Assembly: GCA_001896885.1 (NCBI GenBank)
Contig: MKRJ01000049.1
Span: 1 to 64,000, forward strand
Reading direction: 5' to 3'
DNA: 64,000 nucleotides
Source: Rhizobiales bacterium 65-79
Lineage (GTDB): Bacteria; Pseudomonadota; Alphaproteobacteria; Rhizobiales; Rhizobiaceae
Below, piece by piece: positions 49,322 to 59,665 of the stretch; position 1 is the first letter of the stretch, and every line of letters begins with the position of its first letter. Made by a program: the position numbers and the translations under genes. A model generated the notes under the pieces. It did no database searches and was not told the origin of the DNA. It saw nothing but the letters and a program-made list of their open reading frames with translations.

Positions 49322-49623
49322 CGTAATGTCCAGCCCCAGTTTGCGCATAACCGAAATTAATTCGCGATTCAAACGCACCAGAAGCGAAACCCACAAGAGC
49401 GTGGCGGCCGCCTCGGCGGCCCCGCCGGCACCTCCCCACGCGTACCCTATGCCGGCAAACTAACTTCAACAGGAATCCGCTCGTGTCTTGGGTGGCAAAG
49501 TTACAACAGATTCCAACTTCCGTTTATCTCTCTCAATTCAAGCACTTCTCGGCATATTGAAACCAACGTAGAAGAGACGGATCAAGTGGGTCGGTTTTCT
49601 CTTGGGATCGTCGGGGCGCTTCG

Positions 49624-50301
49624 ATGAAAAGACTGTTGCTGGCGGCAGCGGCGATCGCCGCAAGTGTTTCTCCGGTTTTCTCGGCGGATATGGTGCAACC
49701 CGCGGCCGTGGTCCATAATTGGACGGGCGCCTACGTTGGCGGTATAGTCGGCTACGGCTGGGGAACGACCCATGCCCTGGACAACAATTCTCCCTCGACC
49801 GGCATCGGCTACGACGGATTCCTGGGCGGCGTCGAGCTCGGCTACAACTACCAGTTCTCGAACAACGTCGTCCTCGGTGCGGAGACCGATTTTTCCTTCT
49901 CCGACCTGGGAGGCCAAGGGGACGGCGGGCCCGGCTGGGGCTGTGGAACGCCCGATACCTGTACTTTCGACGTCAAGTGGTTCGGAACCGCGCGTGCAAG
50001 GGTCGGTTACGCCTTCGGCAATGTGATGCCCTATCTGACGGGCGGCCTCGCCTACGGGCACACCAAGGGAAACCTGGCGAGCTACTGCCCCGGCACCGCA
50101 TGGTGCGGAGACGATACGAAATTCGGCTGGACCGCCGGCGCCGGCGCCGAATGGGCCATCAACGATCGTTGGTCGATCAAGGCGGAATATCTCTATGTCG
50201 ACCTCGGCAAGAGCCATTTCGGGACGGGCAACGGCGGCGATGGTTTTGAAGCCCAATTCCGCGTCAACACCGCGCGACTCGGCGTGAACTACAAATTCTG
50301 A
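49624..50301 (+). CDS. Outer membrane beta-barrel protein, Omp25/Omp31 type
   Basis: 225 residues. Signal peptide AAAIAASVSPVFSAD, then an eight-stranded barrel: NWTGAYVGGIVGYGWG, the GVELGYNYQF strand, VLGAETDFSFSDLGG, ARARVGYAFGNVMPYLTGG, and a C-terminal phenylalanine (TARLGVNYKF). Such proteins are abundant structural porins of Hyphomicrobiales. Divergent from ugpB. Confidence 0.92.
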   Translation: MKRLLLAAAAIAASVSPVFSADMVQPAAVVHNWTGAYVGGIVGYGWGTTHALDNNSPSTGIGYDGFLGGVELGYNYQFSNNVVLGAETDFSFSDLGGQGDGGPGWGCGTPDTCTFDVKWFGTARARVGYAFGNVMPYLTGGLAYGHTKGNLASYCPGTAWCGDDTKFGWTAGAGAEWAINDRWSIKAEYLYVDLGKSHFGTGNGGDGFEAQFRVNTARLGVNYKF

Positions 50302-50433
50302 AGCCGGGCCGGCTACCGCATCGATCGGCGCCCCCTTCGCTATAGCCGGGCCCGCGGCATTGGCGCGGGATCATGATGCCGGCTTGCACCTGTCCGAAAG
50401 CGATCCGCGATCGAAACGGACCGGAAGCGCGCC

Positions 50434-51054
50434 TCACGAGCCGGTCGGCGTCCATTCGAGAGGAACGTGGCCGGGCTCGGCCCGCACCCGCTCCAGCCAG
50501 GCCGCGACGGCGGGAAATCGGCCGAGATCGTAGCCCGCATAATCGGCGTCCTGCGTGTAGGCGAAGAGCGCGATATCGGCGAGGGACATCGCCTCGCCGG
50601 CGATGAACGGCGTCTTCGCCAGTTGCGTTTCCATCACGCCGAGCGCCCTGTTCCCTGTGGCCAGCGTTTCGGCCATCCGCTCCGGCGTCGCCAGCGCCTT
50701 CCGCTCGGGATAGCGGATCAGCGCCCGCCGCACGGCGATGTAAGGCTCATGGCTGTACTGCTCGAAGAAGAGCCACTGGCAGACCACGGCCCGCTCGTAG
50801 CGGTCCGCCGGCAGGAAGCGCGTCCCCTCGCCCAGGTAGAACAGCATGGCGTTCGATTCCGAAAGAAGCCGCCCGTCGTCCAGTTCCATCAGCGGCACCT
50901 TGCCGTTCGGGTTCTTCGCCAGGAATTCGGCCGTCCGCGTCGAGCCGTCGCGCGAATTCACCTCGACGTGGCGGAAAGGCAGGCCGAGCTTCGCGGCAAG
51001 CAGCCTCGGCTTGTAGCAATTGCCGCTGTCGAGCGAACCGTAGAGCGTGATCAT
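50434..51054 (-). CDS. Glutathione S-transferase family protein
   Basis: 206 residues. Thioredoxin-like N-terminus with the active-site serine in YGSLDSGNCYKPRLLA, the cis-proline in GKVPLMELDDG and the glutathione site SESNAML. The all-helical C-terminal domain follows with an N-capping box (MSLADIALFAYTQDAD). Substrates cannot be predicted. Confidence 0.88.
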   Translation of the reverse strand: MITLYGSLDSGNCYKPRLLAAKLGLPFRHVEVNSRDGSTRTAEFLAKNPNGKVPLMELDDGRLLSESNAMLFYLGEGTRFLPADRYERAVVCQWLFFEQYSHEPYIAVRRALIRYPERKALATPERMAETLATGNRALGVMETQLAKTPFIAGEAMSLADIALFAYTQDADYAGYDLGRFPAVAAWLERVRAEPGHVPLEWTPTGS

Positions 51055-51152
51055 GGCCGGTCGTCTCCATTTGGGACGCGGACTATGACCAAGGCGACCG
51101 CCGGACGGAAACGAATAGTTTTGCGCGATCGATCAATCCGGCTGATCGATCC

Positions 51153-51998
51153 TCACTTGAAGAGCGGCACCACGTTGGCGCCCGGCTCCAGAAGCACGTC
51201 GATCCTGAGCGGCGAGAGATCGAAGATCGTGCCGGCGAGTTTCGGCCGGGAGAAGAAGAAACCCTGCAGGTACTCCGCGCCGGCCTCCACCGCGCAGGCG
51301 AGGTGTTCAGGCGTCTCGATACCTTCGATCAGCACCTCCGCGCCGAGATCGTGCAGTCCGGCGACGAAGCTCTTGAAAAGCGCCGCGGCGGCCGGAACGG
51401 CGGCGATCTGGCGGAACCACGCGCCGTCGATCTTGACGATGTCGGGCCGGAGCAGCTTCACCCGGTCGAGGTTGGAATGGCCGACGCCGAAATCGTCGAT
51501 CGCGAGCCGTATGCCGTGGCGGCGCATCTCCTCCGTGATCCTGACCAGCGTGTCGGCGTCCTGCGCCTCCGTCTCGATGATCTCGCAGACGAGCAGGTGA
51601 CTCTCGAGCTGGATTTCGCCGTAGCGGCCGGCGATGAACTCCAGTTCCTTCACGGTGAGCGCGAAATCGCTGTTGGTGCGCGGATCGAAATTGAAGAAGA
51701 GCACCAGGCCGGGCTCGCCGATATTGTCGTAGTTCCTCAGATGCAGCGCCCGGCACATGCTCTCCACGAAGACCCGGTCCTCGGGAGGGGTCGCCTCGAA
51801 AAACTCCTCGGGCGCAACCGGCTCGCCGTCGAAGAACGGCATGATCAGCCCCTCGACGGCGAAAGGCCTCAGCAGGTCGTCCTCGCGCCGGAAGATCTTC
51901 TGGTAGGCGCTCTTCAGGATGAAGTCGCCATAGCGGCCGTACTCGATGCCGATCTCGTCGGCGACGATCGCGTCGCTGGCCCGCCGTGGATGTTTCAT
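51153..51998 (-). CDS. EAL-domain protein (predicted c-di-GMP phosphodiesterase), copy 1
   Basis: 281 residues from MKHPRRASDAIVADE. The EAL motif is EGLIMP, with NFDP, CEIIETE, IDDFGVGHSN, KIDG, EGIET and LQGFFFSRP at the metal and substrate positions. The arginine of ExLxR is methionine, which may affect activity. No sensory domain precedes it. It lies 11 bases downstream of copy 2 in the same direction. Confidence 0.85.
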   Translation of the reverse strand: MKHPRRASDAIVADEIGIEYGRYGDFILKSAYQKIFRREDDLLRPFAVEGLIMPFFDGEPVAPEEFFEATPPEDRVFVESMCRALHLRNYDNIGEPGLVLFFNFDPRTNSDFALTVKELEFIAGRYGEIQLESHLLVCEIIETEAQDADTLVRITEEMRRHGIRLAIDDFGVGHSNLDRVKLLRPDIVKIDGAWFRQIAAVPAAAALFKSFVAGLHDLGAEVLIEGIETPEHLACAVEAGAEYLQGFFFSRPKLAGTIFDLSPLRIDVLLEPGANVVPLFK

Positions 51999-52009
51999 CG
52001 GCCCAGGCC

Positions 52010-52939
52010 CTAGCTTCCGGCCGCGCGGCGGCCGAAGGGCTGCCGCTGCGCCCTTGCCGCAGGGGCCGGACGGGATGACGGCGACGCCGGCTCCCATGCG
52101 CCCGCCTGCCCGCGCGGCCATTCATCCATTGACCGAAGGTTCCGCATCGGCCGGTCGAAGACCGAGAACCGCGTCGGCGCCAGTTCCGGCCGCGCCAGGA
52201 CGAAGCCCTGCACCATCGAAGCGCCCGACCGTTCAGCAAGGTCGAGCTGCCAGCCTTCCTCGATGCCTTCGAAGACCGTCGAGATGCCGCGCGCGGCGAA
52301 GGTGTCGACCATGGCGCTCAGAAGCGCGAAGCCGGGGCCGGATTCCATCAGCCGCGTGATCCAGTAGGCGTCGAACTTGACGATGTCCGGCCGCAATTCC
52401 TCGATGCGGCGGATATCGGAATGGTCCGAGCCGTAATCGTCGACGGCGATGCGGTAGCCGTGCCCGCGCAGCGCTTCGACGAAGCGGTAGAGCGCCCCGT
52501 CGGAGGCGGTGTGCTGCTCCGTCACCTCGCAGACGATGCGGTGCGGTTCGACATTCGCCTCGTGCAGCACCAGCCGCATGTCGCGCAACGCCGTCTCGGT
52601 GATGTCCCGGTCGTTGAAAAGGGACGGGTCGAAGTTGATGAAGAGGCTGGCCTCGGTCGAGAGGCAGGCGCCGGCATTGAGCAGATGCAGCGTCCGGCAG
52701 AGCGTCTCCACATGGAAGCGGTCGAGCGGCGGGATGCTCGGGAAGAACACGCCGATGGACACCGGCTCTCCATCCCTCTGCGGCCGGATCAACCCTTCGA
52801 AGGCGGCGATCGACAACTGTCCCTCACGGAAGGCGAAGATCGGCTGGAAAGCGCTACGCAGCGTGAACGTGCCCCACACCCCGGTCGAGGTGCCGTCCTC
52901 CTGCCGGATGATGTGCGCAAGGCCGACACTGCGCGACAA
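52010..52939 (-). CDS. EAL-domain protein (predicted c-di-GMP phosphodiesterase), copy 2
   Basis: 309 residues from a TTG at 52939, chosen because GAGGA lies just upstream and the homologous N-terminus of copy 1 aligns there; the open frame reaches a further TTG at 53086. All key motifs are present: EGLIRP (intact arginine), NFDP, CEVTEQ, VDDYGSDHSD, KFDAYW, EGIEE, VQGF. It looks like a duplicate of copy 1 and precedes it in the same operon. Confidence 0.82.
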   Translation of the reverse strand: MSRSVGLAHIIRQEDGTSTGVWGTFTLRSAFQPIFAFREGQLSIAAFEGLIRPQRDGEPVSIGVFFPSIPPLDRFHVETLCRTLHLLNAGACLSTEASLFINFDPSLFNDRDITETALRDMRLVLHEANVEPHRIVCEVTEQHTASDGALYRFVEALRGHGYRIAVDDYGSDHSDIRRIEELRPDIVKFDAYWITRLMESGPGFALLSAMVDTFAARGISTVFEGIEEGWQLDLAERSGASMVQGFVLARPELAPTRFSVFDRPMRNLRSMDEWPRGQAGAWEPASPSSRPAPAARAQRQPFGRRAAGS

Positions 52940-52989
52940 GGTTTTCCTCGGCGTTCGACGTCTCTTTTCTCGCGCGATTGTTGCAGTGA

Positions 52990-54315
<1,326 letters not shown>

Positions 54316-54369
54316 TCGCCGCAAGGCGGTAGGCCGATTCTCGAATTCCGGCCTGCCGCTCGCCCTTGC

Positions 54370-54392
54370 CCTATCCTCCCCTGGTGGATAGG
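54370..54392. promoter_or_regulatory. Dyad operator of dmeRF
   Basis: CCTATCC-N9-GGATAGG is a perfect 7-9-7 inverted repeat whose spacer contains a C-tract, seven bases upstream of the dmeR start. CsoR/RcnR-family repressors bind G/C-tract dyads of this kind, so this is the likely operator of the operon. Confidence 0.6.
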
Positions 54393-54399
54393 ATGGCAC

Positions 54400-54657
54400 A
54401 TGAATATCCACACCTCGCATCCGGAAATCATTGCCAGGCTCAAGCGAGCGCACGGCCATTTGGCCGCCGTGCTGACGATGTTCGAGCAAGGCCGATCCTG
54501 CCTTGATCTCGCGCAGCAGCTCCACGCCGTCGAAAGCGCTGTCGGCAATGCCAAGCGCGAGCTGATCCACGATCACATGGAGCATTGCCTTGTGGATGGC
54601 GGCGAGCCGACGAGGGACTCGCTCAAGGAACTCAAACAGCTCACCAAATATCTGTGA
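54400..54657 (+). CDS. dmeR: Metal-responsive repressor DmeR (CsoR/RcnR family)
   Basis: 85 residues, all helical. Metal ligands expected from RcnR are Cys34, His59 and His62/Cys63, with an N-terminal His4 or His7; all are present. It should repress the operon until nickel or cobalt binds. Seven bases separate it from dmeF. Confidence 0.88.
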   Translation: MNIHTSHPEIIARLKRAHGHLAAVLTMFEQGRSCLDLAQQLHAVESAVGNAKRELIHDHMEHCLVDGGEPTRDSLKELKQLTKYL

Positions 54658-54664
54658 GACCGCC

Positions 54665-55999
54665 ATGTGGAAGAAGGTACTGGACTGGTTCGGACGCGGA
54701 TCGAACGGCCACGATCATGACGCGCATGGACATGGCCATGACCACCATGGACCGCATGGCCATACCCATGGCGTGATCGATGCGACGATCGCCACGACCG
54801 GACGCGGCATCTGGGCAATCAAGTGGTCGTTCGTCATCCTGGCGACTACAGCTCTCTTGCAGGTCGTCGTCGTCGCTCTGTCGGGCAGCGTCGCGCTGCT
54901 CGCCGACACCATCCACAACGTCGCTGATGCGACCACGGCGATTCCCCTTTGGATCGCTTTCACGCTGGTGCGACGCAAGCCGACGAAGACATTTACCTAT
55001 GGCCTCGGCCGCGTCGAGGACCTGGCCGGCGTCGTCATCGTGCTTGTCATTCTGGGCAGTGCCCTGGTCGCGGGGTACGAGGCGATCGACCGCCTGTTCC
55101 ACCCGCAGCCTGTTCGCTTGCTGGGCTGGCTGGCTCTGGCCGGCGTCATCGGATTTCTTGGCAACGAGACCGTGGCGATGTTCCGCATTCGTGTCGGCCG
55201 GGAGATCAACAGCGCGGCGCTGATCGCCGACGGCTACCATGCCCGCACCGACGGCCTCACCAGTCTTGCGGTCGTCGTCGGCGCGATCGGCGTCTGGCTC
55301 GGCCTCCCCCTTGCCGATCCGGTCATCGGCCTGCTGATCACCGCTGCGATCCTTGGCATCGTATGGCAGTCGGCACGCTCGGTGCTGACCCGCATGCTGG
55401 ACGGGGTGGAGCCGGGCATCATCGATGAGATTCACCATACGGCGAACCACGTGCCCGGCATCGAAAAAGTGATCGAGGCGAAAGCGCGATGGCTCGGCCA
55501 CAAGCTGCATGTCGATGTGACGATCGCGGTCAATGACGGCATGTTGCTTGCCGCCGCCAACAACATCGCTGAATCGTTTAAGGCCGAACTGTTCGCCCAT
55601 ATCCCGGCGCTCGACGTCGCCGAGCTGCGCTTCGCCGAGCGGCAGGCGCAAGGCAGGCATCATCACACGCCCGATCCGTTCCTGGTCGAGGGCAAGCTCG
55701 CCAGCGGACTTCTGGAGATCATCGATACAGCGCAAGGCGAGCGCATGCGCCTGCGGATATCCCGCCACGTCGAGGGCTTGCGGGCGAACGTCGCCATCGA
55801 ACGGCCGGGCGGCGCGGTCGAAAGCCTGCCGCTGTCGCCCGTGGCCGGCGATCACCACCACCTGCAAAGCGCTATCGCCCCGGCCGAGCCGCATGAGTTT
55901 TCCGCCAGGTTGCAGCTGATTGCCGGTTCCGATCACGAGGATTTGCCGTTCGCCATGACCGAGCCCGAAGGACACCATCACGAACACGCACATGGATGA
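54665..55999 (+). CDS. dmeF: Cobalt/nickel cation-diffusion facilitator DmeF
   Basis: 444 residues. A histidine-rich N-terminus precedes six membrane helices with the metal sites ADTIHNVADA (about 104) and ADGYHARTDG (about 215); histidine-rich C-terminal tail. CDF proteins exchange protons for divalent metal and pump it out of the cytoplasm. DmeF is specific for cobalt and nickel in rhizobia. Start ATG 54665 chosen because the family start MWKKVLDWF is there. Confidence 0.9.
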   Translation: MWKKVLDWFGRGSNGHDHDAHGHGHDHHGPHGHTHGVIDATIATTGRGIWAIKWSFVILATTALLQVVVVALSGSVALLADTIHNVADATTAIPLWIAFTLVRRKPTKTFTYGLGRVEDLAGVVIVLVILGSALVAGYEAIDRLFHPQPVRLLGWLALAGVIGFLGNETVAMFRIRVGREINSAALIADGYHARTDGLTSLAVVVGAIGVWLGLPLADPVIGLLITAAILGIVWQSARSVLTRMLDGVEPGIIDEIHHTANHVPGIEKVIEAKARWLGHKLHVDVTIAVNDGMLLAAANNIAESFKAELFAHIPALDVAELRFAERQAQGRHHHTPDPFLVEGKLASGLLEIIDTAQGERMRLRISRHVEGLRANVAIERPGGAVESLPLSPVAGDHHHLQSAIAPAEPHEFSARLQLIAGSDHEDLPFAMTEPEGHHHEHAHG

Positions 56000-56312
56000 C
56001 CTGGCGCCGTGCGGGCGCCGGGACCGGATGATGCCGGAAGCAGCAGGCGATCCGTTCCGTTGGCCGGTACAGACTCTGGACTAGCCGGCCTTTTCCGCCG
56101 GACCTAGAGTGGAGATCGTCCGCCGCGAATAAGGATGGTGGCGGGCGCAGGCCGGCATGCTTGCCTGCCCGCCTCCGGCCGGATCGACAGGATCGGCGCG
56201 GGACGGGCATGGATGTTGGAGCCGCCGTTTGCAGACATGGCGGAGGGCATCGCGCGTGCCGTCCGCAGCCTCGCATGACCGGGCCCCGGGGGGCAGATCA
56301 GATGAGGAAGCC
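56000..56312. other. Intergenic region between dmeF and the cyclase gene
   Basis: 313 bp with ordinary composition. I see no small gene, terminator or repeat; the promoter of the cyclase gene should lie in the right part. Confidence 0.45.
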
Positions 56313-57125
56313 ATGCCGATATTTCTCGACCGCCATGAAATGCACGGATCGACCGCGGCCGACGTCGCCGCCGCGCATCTGAAGGATCTGGAGATACAGG
56401 ACCAGTACGGCGTCCGCTATCTTACCTATTGGTTCGACGAGCCGCGTGGATCGACGTTCTGCCTTGTCGACGCGCCGGATATCGAAGCCGCCAGAAAGGT
56501 GCACGAACTGGCTCACGGCCAGGTGGCGGGCGAGTTCATAGAAGTGGATCTGTCGGCCGTGGAGGCGTTTCTCGGCCGCATCGCCGATCCTTCCGGACAG
56601 CGTCACCAGGACCGGCCGGTGATGGACGCCGCGCACCGTGCGATCATGTTCACCGACATCGTCGATTCCACCGGCATGACGGCCAGGCTGGGCGACGCCC
56701 GCGCTGTCGAGATGGTGCGTACGCACGATTCGATCGTCCGCCGCTCGCTGCGCGAGACCGGCGGCCGCGAAGTGAAGCATACGGGCGACGGCCTGATGGC
56801 ATCGTTTTCGGATGTGGACTCCGCGGCGAATTGCGCCCGCGCCGTCCAGCGCGCCATCGACGCGTTCAACCGCGAAAGCTCCGAGACGCTTCGCGTCAGG
56901 ATCGGCATCCATGCGGGCGAGCCGGTGGAGGACAGCAACGACTTGTTCGGCTCCACCGTCCAGAGGGCGGCGAGGCTTTGCAAGGCGGCCGCGCCGTCCG
57001 CCATCTTCATTTCGGAGGAGGTCCGCGGCGCACTGTCGAGCGATACGGACGTCAGGCCGCTGGGCAGGAAGGCCCTGAAAGGTTTTCCTGAGCCCGTCGC
57101 GCTCTACGAGGTCATTTGGAGTTAG
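56313..57125 (+). CDS. DUF4242 (SCO4226-like) domain fused to class III adenylate/guanylate cyclase
   Basis: 270 residues. The N-terminal domain (about 1-88, MPIFLDRHEMHGSTAADVAAAH) is DUF4242-like, a family with nickel binding described for SCO4226. The C-terminal catalytic domain (about 105-270) has both metal aspartates (MFTDIVDSTG, HTGDGLMASF) and an arginine (VQRAARLC), but the usual transition-state asparagine is glutamine. It would make cAMP or a related nucleotide. It lies 313 bp after dmeF. Confidence 0.85.
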   Translation: MPIFLDRHEMHGSTAADVAAAHLKDLEIQDQYGVRYLTYWFDEPRGSTFCLVDAPDIEAARKVHELAHGQVAGEFIEVDLSAVEAFLGRIADPSGQRHQDRPVMDAAHRAIMFTDIVDSTGMTARLGDARAVEMVRTHDSIVRRSLRETGGREVKHTGDGLMASFSDVDSAANCARAVQRAIDAFNRESSETLRVRIGIHAGEPVEDSNDLFGSTVQRAARLCKAAAPSAIFISEEVRGALSSDTDVRPLGRKALKGFPEPVALYEVIWS

Positions 57126-57274
57126 TCGCGCCGCTGGACGCGTCGTACCCCGGGCTTCCGCCGGCTCGATTCCCCCTGATCGGTCCTGCAAAGCTTGCCC
57201 GCCCGCCGGCCAGGCGCAATAGTGTCGCGTCCGCGCCCGGTACGGAAGCGACTGCGTAGGCGAGGAGAGCGGTC

Positions 57275-58600
57275 ATGACATCCTGGAAGAGCATCGCGGC
57301 GGCATTGGGCATGGCGGCATTGGCAGCGACGGCGGCATCGGCGGCGGACCGGCCGATCGTCTTCGTCCATGGCGACAGCGACAATGCCGGCCTGTGGATG
57401 GTGCAGGTCTGGCGGTTCGAATCGAACGGCTATCCCCGCGACCTGCTCTTTCCCGTCGACCTCAGGCACCCGCAGGCGCGCGGAGACGACGCCGTGCCGG
57501 AGGAGAATCGCTCCTCCACTACCGATGTCGCGAGCGAGCTGGCCGGCGACGTGGCGCGGGCACTGATCACGACCAGAGCCGACAAGGTCGATTTCGTCGC
57601 CAATTCACGCGGTTGCCAGACGACGCGCAACTACCTGAAGAACGGGGGCGGCAAGCACGTCGCCGACACGATCGTGCTGGCCGGCTGCGTGTACCACGGC
57701 GTCTACAACAATCCGCATGGCGCCCTCGGCTCCGAATATAACGGCATGGGCAGGTTCCTGACCCAGCTCAATTCGGGCTCTGAGGTCGAGGACGGCGTGA
57801 AGACCTACACGATCCGTTCGGAGAAATACGACCTCTACAACCAGCCGATGGGCGACTTCATCGGCATGCCGGGCAAGCCTATCGGCGGCAGCTACGCTGG
57901 CCCGGAACTCAAGGGCGCCACCAACATAGTGCTGCCCGGGATCGTCGACCATCGCGGCACGGCCTATTCGCCGGAAGCCTTCAAGGTGATCTACAAGGCG
58001 ATCACCGGCAAGGACGCGGCGACGGCCGATGTCACGCCGGAGGAACACCCGGTGCTCGACGGCAAGGTCTCGGGCTGGGTGAACGGCGCACCGACCAACG
58101 TGGCGCTCGCCGGCGCAAAGGTCGAGATCTTCAAGACCGATCCCGGGACGGGGGAGCGCGTGGGCGCGGCGGTCCATGCGAAGACCGTCGGCGAGGACGG
58201 CATGTGGGGTCCTTTCACCGCCGATCCGAAACAGACCTACGAATTCGTCGTCACGGCCGAGGGCTATCCTGTCCAGCACATCTACCGCTCGCCCTTCCCG
58301 CGCGGCTACGCCTACGTGAATCTGCGACTCTATCCGAAGGAGGGGCCGGAACTTCAGTCGAAATCGCATGTCGGCATGATGCGTCCGCGCGGCTATATCG
58401 GCGCCGAGCGCGACACCGCAACCTTCAACGGCGAGAAGGCAGAGGTGCCGCCCGGCGCGGTGCCGCATGTCTGGAAACTGTTCAAGACCTTCGACGACAC
58501 GACGCCGCGCACGGTCGTCGGATCGCTGAACGGCGAGACGGTCGCCGCCCGCACATGGCCGAGCGACGGCAACAACGTCTGGATCGAACTGACCTATTGA
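57275..58600 (+). CDS. Secreted alpha/beta-hydrolase (lipase-like) protein
   Basis: 441 residues. Signal peptide AAALGMAALAATAASAAD. The hydrolase fold shows IVFVHGDSDNAGLW and a nucleophile elbow with serine in VANSRGCQTTRNYL. The C-terminal 170 residues resemble a carboxypeptidase-regulatory-like or carbohydrate-binding beta domain (VSGWVNGAPTNVALAGAKVEIF). Probably an exported lipase or esterase; the substrate is unknown. Confidence 0.75.
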   Translation: MTSWKSIAAALGMAALAATAASAADRPIVFVHGDSDNAGLWMVQVWRFESNGYPRDLLFPVDLRHPQARGDDAVPEENRSSTTDVASELAGDVARALITTRADKVDFVANSRGCQTTRNYLKNGGGKHVADTIVLAGCVYHGVYNNPHGALGSEYNGMGRFLTQLNSGSEVEDGVKTYTIRSEKYDLYNQPMGDFIGMPGKPIGGSYAGPELKGATNIVLPGIVDHRGTAYSPEAFKVIYKAITGKDAATADVTPEEHPVLDGKVSGWVNGAPTNVALAGAKVEIFKTDPGTGERVGAAVHAKTVGEDGMWGPFTADPKQTYEFVVTAEGYPVQHIYRSPFPRGYAYVNLRLYPKEGPELQSKSHVGMMRPRGYIGAERDTATFNGEKAEVPPGAVPHVWKLFKTFDDTTPRTVVGSLNGETVAARTWPSDGNNVWIELTY

Positions 58601-58655
58601 GCCCCCGCCATTGTGGCGCGGAGGGAACACGGCGCCGGAGGCTGAGTTTCCGTAG

Positions 58656-59498
58656 ATGACTGCCGAGAACGCCGATCTGGAAAAGATCCGCTCCGACTTC
58701 GCCCGCGGGATGATGCTGGCGAGCGGCTCGGACGACCCGCGGCTGGAACGTGCCTTCGAGCTCGTCCCGCGGGAGCTTTTCGTCGGCGCGCCGCCCTGGC
58801 GGGTGATCGACGTCCGCAATTCCGCCGAGGAGACGACCGCCGATCCGCGCCGGCTCTACGACAATGTGCTCATCGCGCTCGACGAGGAAAAAGGCATCAA
58901 CAATGGCGAGCCGGCCCTGCATGCCGCGTGGATCGGCGCGGTCGCTCCCAAGCCGGGCGAGACCGTATCGCATGTCGGGGCCGGCACCGGCTACTACTCC
59001 GCCATCCTGGGCGTGCTCGTGCTGCCGGACGGCGCGGTGCATGCCTTCGAGATCGAGCCGGCGCTGGCCGAACGCGCCCGCCGGAATCTCGCGGCATTCC
59101 CGGATATCGAAGTCGTCAAGGGCGACGCGACCGCGCTCCCCCTCCCCGCCTCGGATATCATCTACGTCAATGCGGGTGTCGTGGCGCCGCCGGCGGCCTG
59201 GCTTCGCGCGCTGGAGCCGGGCGGACGCCTGATTTTCCCGTGGCGGCCGACCCATGAGGTCGCGCTGTCGCTCCTCGTGACGCGCAGGAAGGGCGGCTTC
59301 GAGGCGAAGCAACTGATGCCGTCCTGGTTCATTCCCTGCGTCGGCGCCGGCCGCGTGGAAAGAACGGCCAAGCTGCCCGGCCGCGAGGAAGCCGGACGCA
59401 CCCGCTCGGTCTGGCCCATCGAGGACAAGGAGCCCGATGCCACCGCCACCGCGATCATCGGCGAGGTGTGGTTCTCGTCCGAGCCGGTCGCGGCATAG
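58656..59498 (+). CDS. Protein-L-isoaspartate O-methyltransferase-like protein
   Basis: 280 residues. The SAM site is HVGAGTGYYSAILG (about 107), preceded by the helix ALHAAWIGAV and followed by VNAGVVAPP. This is the PCMT fold, which repairs isoaspartyl damage in related enzymes. The extended C-terminus differs from the E. coli enzyme, so the true substrate is uncertain. Confidence 0.8.
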   Translation: MTAENADLEKIRSDFARGMMLASGSDDPRLERAFELVPRELFVGAPPWRVIDVRNSAEETTADPRRLYDNVLIALDEEKGINNGEPALHAAWIGAVAPKPGETVSHVGAGTGYYSAILGVLVLPDGAVHAFEIEPALAERARRNLAAFPDIEVVKGDATALPLPASDIIYVNAGVVAPPAAWLRALEPGGRLIFPWRPTHEVALSLLVTRRKGGFEAKQLMPSWFIPCVGAGRVERTAKLPGREEAGRTRSVWPIEDKEPDATATAIIGEVWFSSEPVAA

Positions 59499-59665
59499 TT
59501 TCTCGCCGCCGGCCGCCCTCTCCCCTTGCCCTTGCCGCAAAGCCGTGTGACGATGCGTTGACGACGGGACGATGGGCCCGAGCAAGGGACCGGACCTCCC
59601 GCCGCGCGACGGCCGCATGGCCGGCCGCCGCTCAATCGGAAACGCTTGAGAGGAGGTCGGGCATC

